A DNA stretch of 11,967 nucleotides from an uncultured Blautia sp. (GTDB lineage Bacteria; Bacillota; Clostridia; Lachnospirales; Lachnospiraceae). The notes beneath the pieces were generated by a model. That model was given only the letters and a program-made list of their open reading frames with translations. It was not told the DNA's origin and did not search any database. The position numbers and the translations under genes are program-made. The stretch's first letter is position 1; each line of letters opens with the position of its first letter. Of the stretch, positions 7,091-11,967 are shown in pieces. The DNA lies in assembly GCA_945872375.1 (NCBI GenBank), contig CAMBYR010000040.1, forward strand, positions 1-11,967, given 5' to 3'.

Positions 7091-8434
7091 TTATTCATAT
7101 GCAGACATCTTATCAACGATGTCGTCACCAACCTCCTGTGCGGAAGCGCCAGTTGCCAGAGCCTGAAGGGAATTACGGATAGTATCCATTGCTGCTGTAT
7201 TTGTGTCATAGTTCGGAAGTTCCAGTTTAGATGCAGTGTTTTCAGCCATGATCTTGTTTACTTCATCCAGCAGATAGTTTCCGGTATCGATGGTAACTTT
7301 TTCTGCGTATGTTGTCGGGCTGTACTGACACTTTTCGTTGATTGCATCTACATTTGTCAGGTATTTGATGAATTTAACAGTTGCTGCGATTTCTTCTTCA
7401 CTCTTGTTCAGAGTTGTGATGTAGTATGTATCAGATCCGCCGCCCATTTCTACTGTCTTGTAAGCTTCATCAATGTAAGGAACTCTTGTAACACCGATCT
7501 TCTGTGCATCGAAGAGTGTGGTGTCGGAATCGTTCTGGAAGTTACCACAGTTCCATGTTCCATCAACGGTGAAAGCAGCCTGTCCTGCTTCAAACATATT
7601 TCTCTCTGTGGAGAAATCTGTGCTGAGGATTGCATCGCCCCAGTAGCCGGCATCGATCATATCTTTCATCTTCTGATAGATTGCTACCATCTTTTCGCCA
7701 TTGTATGCTTCTTTGTCCGTTGCAAGATCATCAGCGATTTCCGGTCCGTATGCCTTCAGAGCCATAGCGCTCATCAGGTGCTCATAGTGATAGTTATCTT
7801 TGTCAGAATAGTTGAACGGCTGGATTCCTGCTTCTTTCAGTTTGCCGCAGACTTCAACAAGATCATCCCAGGATTCCGGAACTTCTGCGCCGACCTGATC
7901 CAGATAATCTTTGTTGTAGTACAGACACAGCTGATAGGAAGACCACGGAATACCATAGGTTCCTTCATGTCCTTCAAACTGAGTGGTTTCCCATGCAAAT
8001 TCCTGAACACCGTCATACCAATCCGGGTACTGTTCGAAATATGGGGTCAGATCCAGAATATATCCTGCATCTACATATTCTTTTGTACGGCTGCCGCCAT
8101 ACTGCAGGAATGCGTTCGGTACATCACCGGAAGCGAAGTCTGTAGTAAGTTTTTCTTCGTAATCAGCCTCAGCGGAAATACTTTCATCTTTTACATGAAT
8201 TTTTCCTTCGTTCTCAGCATTGAACTGCTCCAGCTTCTCATAGTACCATTTGCTCTGTCCGTCGGTCTCGGAACCGCTGGTGTAACGGAATGCTACACGG
8301 ATTTCAACATTGTCAAATTCCATGTTGTCTACATCGTAGTTTGCTTCTTCTGCATAAACTCCGGTTACTCCCACCGTTGACAATGCAGTCAGACCAGCCA
8401 GACAGATCGCAGCCGCTTTTTTGAATCGTTTCAT
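7091..8434 (-). CDS. Sugar ABC transporter substrate-binding protein
   Basis: This 447-residue extracytoplasmic solute-binding protein is of the UgpB/MalE-like COG1653 type. Features include FNAENEGKIHV near the N-terminus, GIPWSSYQLCLYYNKDYL, VPESWDDLVEVCGKLK, FEAGQAAFTVDGTW and a C-terminal helical tail. It starts with a basic n-region and hydrophobic core (residues 1-28) and a good signal peptidase I site (VYA, then EE). There is no lipobox: the only nearby Cys (11) lies inside the hydrophobic core after Ile. That is unusual for a Gram-positive binding protein, normally lipid-anchored. GGAGG (8442-8446) is 7 nt from the ATG at 8434 but only 1 nt from the in-frame ATG at 8440, so 8434 is chosen. 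Context with three fucosidases suggests the ligand is a fucosylated oligosaccharide (inference). Confidence 0.92.
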   Translation of the reverse strand: MKRFKKAAAICLAGLTALSTVGVTGVYAEEANYDVDNMEFDNVEIRVAFRYTSGSETDGQSKWYYEKLEQFNAENEGKIHVKDESISAEADYEEKLTTDFASGDVPNAFLQYGGSRTKEYVDAGYILDLTPYFEQYPDWYDGVQEFAWETTQFEGHEGTYGIPWSSYQLCLYYNKDYLDQVGAEVPESWDDLVEVCGKLKEAGIQPFNYSDKDNYHYEHLMSAMALKAYGPEIADDLATDKEAYNGEKMVAIYQKMKDMIDAGYWGDAILSTDFSTERNMFEAGQAAFTVDGTWNCGNFQNDSDTTLFDAQKIGVTRVPYIDEAYKTVEMGGGSDTYYITTLNKSEEEIAATVKFIKYLTNVDAINEKCQYSPTTYAEKVTIDTGNYLLDEVNKIMAENTASKLELPNYDTNTAAMDTIRNSLQALATGASAQEVGDDIVDKMSAYE

Positions 8435-8480
8435 AATCATTCCTCCTTGTTATGTGTTTATTATTTTGTTTCCGTTTTTG

Positions 8481-8514
8481 CAGCAATATGGGCAAATTGC
8501 CCATCATTTCGCTG
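8481..8514 (-). promoter_or_regulatory. 5'-UTR palindrome/hairpin before the binding-protein gene
   Basis: ATGGGCAA and TTGCCCAT (8488-8495, 8497-8504) form an exact 17-bp palindrome about one central base. As RNA this gives a 7-bp stem with a 3-nt loop, extended by CAGC/GCTG (8481-8484 and 8511-8514). It lies about 17-33 nt downstream of the predicted transcription start. It could be an operator for an unidentified regulator or an RNA hairpin; its centre lacks the CG of LacI-type operators. Confidence 0.5.
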
Positions 8515-8527
8515 TCTCAGTGTATTT

Positions 8528-8556
8528 ATTGTAGCACTTTGCACGCATCTTGTCTA
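8528..8556 (-). promoter_or_regulatory. Promoter for the binding protein-permease-fucosidase genes
   Basis: On the minus strand TAGACA (8556-8551) and TACAAT (8533-8528) are separated by exactly 17 bp, a good SigA-type promoter (5/6 matches for each box). Transcription would start near 8521, leaving an 86-nt leader before the binding-protein ATG. AT-rich phased repeats lie directly upstream. Confidence 0.7.
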
Positions 8557-8602
8557 TTGTTTTTTATCAAATTTTATTGTTTATTATTGTTTGTTATTGT
8601 TT
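8556..8602. repeat. Helically phased ATTGTTT direct repeats
   Basis: Exact copies of ATTGTTT begin at 8556, 8576, 8586 and 8596, on a strict 10-bp register with the slot at 8566 degenerate. On the transcribed strand they read AAACAAT. They cover the -35 box and the 40 bp upstream of it, so they may act as a curved UP-like element or as repeated activator half-sites. Confidence 0.6.
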
Positions 8603-8614
8603 TTGCATCACAAA

Positions 8615-8648
8615 CTAACCGGTTGGTCTGTCCGGTTTGTCTGCCCGT
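8615..8648. promoter_or_regulatory. CCGG palindrome and imperfect direct repeat
   Basis: AACCGGTT (8617-8624) is a perfect 8-bp palindrome with flanking near-symmetry (12 of 14 over 8614-8627). It is followed by two 15-bp direct repeats 13 bp apart (8621-8635 and 8634-8648, 12/15 identical). The CG centre fits a LacI-family site in general form, but the sequence differs from the two operator candidates near 10 kb. It lies between the first fucosidase stop codon and the phased repeats. Confidence 0.3.
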
Positions 8649-8665
8649 TTTATTTGCCCGACCTG

Positions 8666-9952
8666 TTAATCGGTAATGTCCTCGAAGATCGGTTTTTCTT
8701 CCTCCAGCTCCAGGCATACACAGTAATTCTTTGCCTGATGGAGTTTTTCCGGAATCGTCACTTCGATCATGGAAAATCCCTCACATACAGTCGCTGTGCA
8801 GCATTCCAGTCTTTCTTCTGTTCCCGGCTCGCAGGCTGCATCCACAAGATATGCACCCTTCAGCTGATTTGCCACATTCAGAAGCTCAATACGAATTCTC
8901 GGTGACAGTACATGCACGTAAAGCTTGTACGGTTTTCTGGTAAATTCAAGTCCGGGGATTTCGTAGGGATAAATGCCCACGGTCTCTGTTCCGTAGATTG
9001 CTTCCGCATTTCTGGTCACATATTCGCCCACCTGATTCATCACTTCCACACAGGCTTCCGGCACGATTCCGTCTGCCATCGGACCCACATTCAGAAGATA
9101 ATTTCCTCCTCTGCTCACGATTTTCAGCAGAAGGTGAAGGATGTCATCCGGTTTTTTCCAGTTTGTGTCAAACTTGTTGTAGCCCCAGGTATCATTTACG
9201 GTAGCAGGTACTTCCCAGTCTCCATCATATGGAAGTCTCGGAATGAAGTTGTCTCCGGTGGTCATATAGTCACCCTTCTGATGGCCAATACGTCCGCTGA
9301 TCACACAGTCCGGTTTAATGCTCTTAACGAGATCACGAAGCTCTCCTGCCTCCTCTTCCGACATTCCCATCGGAGTATCGAACCAGATCAGAGAAATGTT
9401 GTCATAATTCTCCAGAAGTTCTTTTACCTGAGGTTTGCATTTTTCTTCAAAATAAGTACGGAATTCCGGTTTCCACTCATTTTTGTCATCGAATGCTTTC
9501 TTGTAGGCATTGTCATCATCCCAGTCCTGAGCCTGTGAATAGTAGATACCCATTCTGATCTCATATTTTTTACATGCGTCAGACAATTCTCTGAGAAGAT
9601 CTCTTCCTGTTGCATCCTTTACATTAAATTTGCTGACTCCGGAATCATACATTGCAAAACCTTCATGGTGCTTGGCAGTAAGAACGATATATTTCACACC
9701 CCACTGTTCTTTCGCACGTTTTACAAATGCATCGGCATCGAATTTATCGGGATGAAATTCATTTTTCAGCTTTCTGTATTCCTCCCTGTCAATATTCAGA
9801 TGGTTCTCGATCCACTCTGCAATACGGTCCGTTTTTGTAACCTCACCTGTTTTCGGATCCTTCCACTCTCCTGCAAGAATCGAATAAAGACCCCAGTGAA
9901 TAAACAGACCATATTTCGCATCCTTGTACCACTGCTGTTTTGTATCTGCCAT
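8666..9952 (-). CDS. GH29 alpha-L-fucosidase (first of three)
   Basis: This 428-residue GH29 enzyme has the landmarks DAKYGLFIHWGLYS (His19), LTAKHHEGF (His95, His96), GIYYSQAQDWD, and ISLIWFDTPMGM with Asp192 as predicted nucleophile. WEVPATVNDTWGY follows (Glu247 is a possible acid/base), then NYLLNVGP and a compact beta domain (about 325-428). It has Glu in the HHEGF motif where the other two have Asp, and an insertion after IHWGLYS (residues 30-50) that they lack. There is no signal peptide, so it is cytoplasmic. AGGAGG lies 8 nt before the ATG. The gene sits alone between an operator-flanked promoter and the second promoter. No U-tract terminator follows it, so read-through into the transporter genes is likely. 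Confidence 0.93.
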   Translation of the reverse strand: MADTKQQWYKDAKYGLFIHWGLYSILAGEWKDPKTGEVTKTDRIAEWIENHLNIDREEYRKLKNEFHPDKFDADAFVKRAKEQWGVKYIVLTAKHHEGFAMYDSGVSKFNVKDATGRDLLRELSDACKKYEIRMGIYYSQAQDWDDDNAYKKAFDDKNEWKPEFRTYFEEKCKPQVKELLENYDNISLIWFDTPMGMSEEEAGELRDLVKSIKPDCVISGRIGHQKGDYMTTGDNFIPRLPYDGDWEVPATVNDTWGYNKFDTNWKKPDDILHLLLKIVSRGGNYLLNVGPMADGIVPEACVEVMNQVGEYVTRNAEAIYGTETVGIYPYEIPGLEFTRKPYKLYVHVLSPRIRIELLNVANQLKGAYLVDAACEPGTEERLECCTATVCEGFSMIEVTIPEKLHQAKNYCVCLELEEEKPIFEDITD

Positions 9953-10007
9953 GATTGCACCCTCCTTGGCCGATTTTCTTCATAGATCCATTTTGATGGC
10001 TCCAAAA

Positions 10008-10021
10008 GTAAATCGTTTCGT
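10008..10021 (-). promoter_or_regulatory. Candidate LacI-type operator O2
   Basis: On the minus strand this reads ACGAAACGATTTAC, a CG-centred imperfect palindrome. It shares 10 of 14 bases (GAAACGNTTNAC) with the site at 10147-10160. It lies at about +8 to +21 relative to the start expected from the promoter at 10036-10064, a classic repressor position. Confidence 0.55.
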
Positions 10022-10035
10022 TTTTTGATGGTTTT

Positions 10036-10064
10036 ATCTTATCTCATATCCATATTTTTTTCAA
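10036..10064 (-). promoter_or_regulatory. Promoter of the first fucosidase gene
   Basis: TTGAAA (10064-10059) and TAAGAT (10041-10036) on the minus strand are separated by 17 bp. The expected start is near 10029, giving a leader of about 75 nt. Operator candidates flank it at about +14 and about -125. The -10 box is a 4/6 match. Confidence 0.6.
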
Positions 10065-10146
10065 TGCTTTCTATTTTGTTTTATTCATTTTTACTATTTT
10101 AACAAATTCTTTTTTTTATTTTTGTGCACTTTTTTCCTTGTTAAAT

Positions 10147-10160
10147 GTTAAACGTTTCAC
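10147..10160 (-). promoter_or_regulatory. Candidate LacI-type operator O1
   Basis: GTGAAACGTTTAAC on the minus strand contains a perfect 8-bp palindrome AAACGTTT with a central CG, and 12 of 14 bases are symmetric. This is the general form of a LacI-family operator. Its centre is 139 bp from that of O2, just beyond the terminator of the LacI-family gene next door. Confidence 0.6.
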
Positions 10161-10179
10161 CTTTGTAACTGGTTTTTCT

Positions 10180-10215
10180 AAAAAAGCACTGAAGACCTGT
10201 TTCAGTCCTCAGTGC
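10180..10215 (-). terminator. Intrinsic terminator of the LacI-family gene
   Basis: On the minus strand GCACTGAGGAC (10215-10205) pairs with GTCTTCAGTGC (10196-10186), with one G-U pair and an 8-nt loop, followed by six T (10185-10180). It begins 6 bp after the regulator's stop codon and separates that gene from the fucosidase promoter. Confidence 0.85.
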
Positions 10216-10221
10216 CCTCTT

Positions 10222-11232
10222 TTACGGAAGTATTTTCCGTACGGAATCTCTCTCTATAAATGTGGGTTTGAGCCGGATTTTCCTTGGAAAATCTGTATAA
10301 TCTCCGTTCATCCTTTGAAGGAGAATCCTGCATACTTCATCCGCCAGCTCTTTCAGAGGCTGTTTCACCGCCGTAAGCTTTGGACGGACCATCAGCGAAA
10401 GCTCAAAATCATCAAATGTTACAACAGACAGATCCTCCGGAATACGGATTCCCAGCTCGTAAACAGCCTCCATAGCGCCCATGCACATCACATAATTGGT
10501 AATAAACACGGCCGTCGGCCGTTTCGGAAGCGCCCATATTTTCTTAATGCATTCATAGCCGCCATCATATTTAAAGCTGCCGTCCACAAAGTATTCTTCC
10601 CGAACAGGAAGCCCATAATCCTCTATCACGCGAAGATATCCACGAAGTCTTTCGGACGCGGTCACATATTTCTCCGGTCCGCATACGACTGCTATATCAC
10701 GATGGCCCGCGTTGATCAGATATTCCATGGCCTGATAAGAGCCGCCTGCGCAGTCCACCTGCACGCAGTCCATTTCCATGTCCGTATAGCATTCCTCCAT
10801 AATCACGACAGGAATTCCACATTCATATGCCCGCCGCAGGCAATCCTCCGAATTTCCCGACGCCGTCACAATGATCCCGTCCACACCGGCTCCGACAACA
10901 AAATCCATGTATTCTCTCACGGTTTCTTTCGTGCCGCATTCTGTATTCAGATAGATCAGAGAATAGCCCTGGCTCCACATCCGGCGCTCTATTTCATCCA
11001 GAAGCCTTGATGTGTGCGGGTTATCTCCGGTTCCGGTCAGAAGCCCCACCCGATAGGTTCTGGAAGTACGGAGCCCCCTTGCAGCCGTATTTGGAGAATA
11101 ATTCAGCTTCCGAATCGCCGCTTCAATCGCTTCTTTATTTTTCCGTCGGACTTTTCCGCCGTTTAAATACTTGGAAATCGTGGATATTGCAACATTTGCT
11201 TCCTTCGCAACATCCTTAATCGTCACTCCCAT
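10222..11232 (-). CDS. LacI-family transcriptional regulator of the fucoside locus
   Basis: This 336-residue regulator has a standard LacI/GalR layout: helix-turn-helix at residues 4-24 (TIKDVAKEANV, then TISKYLN), a hinge at about 45-58 (LNYSPNTAARGLR), and a periplasmic-binding-protein-like effector domain (about 62-330) with GVDGIIV and VVTFDDFELS. The recognition-helix residues aligned to LacI Tyr17, Gln18 and Arg22 are Ile, Ser and Lys. It is encoded directly upstream of the fucosidase operon, where two CG-centred operator candidates lie, so it probably represses that operon until a fucoside or fucose-derived inducer binds. The ATG at 11232 is only 3 nt from AGGAG; a GTG at 11226 has 9-nt spacing and would give MTIKDVAK. 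I keep the ATG because the neighbouring paralogue also has two residues before the TIKD motif. Confidence 0.92.
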   Translation of the reverse strand: MGVTIKDVAKEANVAISTISKYLNGGKVRRKNKEAIEAAIRKLNYSPNTAARGLRTSRTYRVGLLTGTGDNPHTSRLLDEIERRMWSQGYSLIYLNTECGTKETVREYMDFVVGAGVDGIIVTASGNSEDCLRRAYECGIPVVIMEECYTDMEMDCVQVDCAGGSYQAMEYLINAGHRDIAVVCGPEKYVTASERLRGYLRVIEDYGLPVREEYFVDGSFKYDGGYECIKKIWALPKRPTAVFITNYVMCMGAMEAVYELGIRIPEDLSVVTFDDFELSLMVRPKLTAVKQPLKELADEVCRILLQRMNGDYTDFPRKIRLKPTFIERDSVRKILP

Positions 11233-11294
11233 ATGCTCCTGCTTTCTTTTCCTACACGCCTTTTCAGCGAAGTATGAAATATGTTTATGTTCCC

Positions 11295-11323
11295 ATTATA
11301 CCCGACATCTTTTCCTAAATCAA
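11295..11323 (-). promoter_or_regulatory. Promoter of the minus-strand LacI-family gene
   Basis: TTGATT (11323-11318) and a perfect TATAAT (11300-11295) on the minus strand are 17 bp apart. This is the best promoter match in the window. The start would be near 11288, with a leader of about 56 nt. No operator like O1/O2 was seen here, so autoregulation is not evident. Confidence 0.7.
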
Positions 11324-11391
11324 CCACTCCGAAAGGACCATGGACCGCAAATCTCCTCTGTGTTTTTTCACAGGGAAGTTTCTTTCACGGC

Positions 11392-11420
11392 TTGTGACTT
11401 CACGTGATACATGGTAAGAT
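11392..11420 (+). promoter_or_regulatory. Promoter of the plus-strand LacI-family gene
   Basis: TTGTGA (11392-11397) and TAAGAT (11415-11420) are 17 bp apart. A perfect palindrome, TCACGTGA (11400-11407), lies in the spacer and has the central CG of LacI-type operators, so it may serve autoregulation. A small CTGTG/CACAG hairpin with a T6 loop is just upstream (11358-11373). Confidence 0.5.
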
Positions 11421-11468
11421 GTAAACAGAACTATGATCCTGTTATTTGATTTTCAGAAAGAGGTCCCC

Positions 11469-11967
11469 ATGAACATCACAATCAAAGATATCGCCCGTGA
11501 AACCGGTCTTTCCACGGCAACGATTTCAAAATATCTGAATAATAAACAGATTCGAAAGGAAAACCGGATCCTCATCGAAGAAACCATTCGCCGACTGGAT
11601 TACAGGCCCAACCGTACCGCACAGATCCTTCGTACCAAAAAGACAAGAACGATTGGCATCCTGATCACAGACCTGGGAGCTTATTTCTGGGCCTCTCTGA
11701 TCAACGCCATCACACAGTATTTTGTCAAATATCATTACACTGTGATCACCTGCTCCTGCACCTTCGATCCCGATAGGGAAGCCAATGCCATCCAGGATCT
11801 GATCTCCCAGAATCCGGATGGAATCATCATTCTGCCCCGCGACAAAGAAGATAATATGTATCAGATGATTCAGGACGCCGGCATACCCATTGTTCTGGTC
11901 GATATCATTCCTTCCGGTTATGAGGAACGCCCGGTGGACTGCGTCACCTCTGACAATTACAACGGCG
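11469..11967 (+). CDS. LacI-family transcriptional regulator, 3' end cut by the window
   Basis: From ATG 11469 the frame is open to the end of the window (166 codons), about half of a normal LacI-family protein. It begins MNITIKDIARETGLS, with the helix-turn-helix at residues 4-24 (ending TISKYLN), a hinge at about 45-58 (LDYRPNRTAQILR), then IGILITDLGAYFW, NPDGIIILP and GIPIVLVD of the effector domain. AAAGAGGT (11457-11464) is an adequate ribosome-binding site. It shares TISKYLN with the minus-strand regulator, but its residues aligned to LacI Tyr17/Gln18 are Thr and Ala rather than Ile and Ser, so its operator probably differs. It likely controls genes to the right of the window. Confidence 0.92.
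   Translation, partial: MNITIKDIARETGLSTATISKYLNNKQIRKENRILIEETIRRLDYRPNRTAQILRTKKTRTIGILITDLGAYFWASLINAITQYFVKYHYTVITCSCTFDPDREANAIQDLISQNPDGIIILPRDKEDNMYQMIQDAGIPIVLVDIIPSGYEERPVDCVTSDNYNG

Noticed and set aside
8556..8602. ATTGTTT repeats as a CRISPR array
   Set aside because: The units are 7 bp at 10-bp spacing, with no 25-35 bp repeats, spacers or cas genes.
2286..9952. Missing ATPase as evidence of a broken transporter operon
   Set aside because: Many Bacillota sugar importers of this type use a shared MsmX-like ATPase encoded elsewhere, and both permeases have intact EAA loops.
10147..10160. CcpA cre site
   Set aside because: The site is CG-centred, but the flanking TG/CA are one position off the cre consensus on both strands; it fits a local LacI-type operator better.
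10138..11010. 290-codon plus-strand frame
   Set aside because: It is the shadow of the LacI-family gene on the other strand; its start also lies in the terminator/operator region.

Overview
The window is 11.97 kb of what looks like a low-to-mid-GC Gram-positive (Bacillota) chromosome, most likely a gut Clostridia/Lachnospiraceae-type organism. This is inferred from strong AGGAGG ribosome-binding sites, U-tract terminators, a DUF1540 protein, an MsmX-style sugar ABC operon with no ATPase gene of its own, and LacI-family control. No rRNA, tRNA, insertion sequence, CRISPR array or phage gene was seen.

The main feature is a fucoside-utilisation locus on the minus strand, from about 11.3 kb down to 2.2 kb. 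In transcription order it holds: a LacI-family regulator (11232-10222) with its own terminator; a regulated promoter with two LacI-type operator candidates; a cytoplasmic GH29 alpha-L-fucosidase (9952-8666); a second promoter; a sugar-binding protein (8434-7091); an attenuator-like hairpin; two MalF/MalG-type permeases (7010-6087 and 6069-5215); a second GH29 (5194-3857); an intercistronic hairpin; a third, divergent GH29 (3785-2286); and a bidirectional terminator (2222-2251). None of the fucosidases has a signal peptide. The likely scheme is that fucosylated oligosaccharides are captured outside, imported intact and defucosylated in the cytoplasm by three different GH29 enzymes. The energising ATPase and the fucose-catabolic genes are not in the window.

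Left of the locus, convergent with it, is a small plus-strand gene with tandem DUF1540 cysteine motifs (1868-2194). Divergent from that gene is an NSS-family sodium-coupled transporter (1674-319, minus). The first 318 bases hold a hairpin at the transporter stop codon, a possible 47-residue ORF, and a near-perfect 50-bp palindrome set between two opposing terminators.

On the right edge a second LacI-family regulator (11469 to beyond the end, plus) is head-to-head with the first one across a 236-bp region holding a well-formed promoter in each direction. It probably controls another operon outside the window. All family assignments come from reading motifs by eye; substrate specificity is inference.
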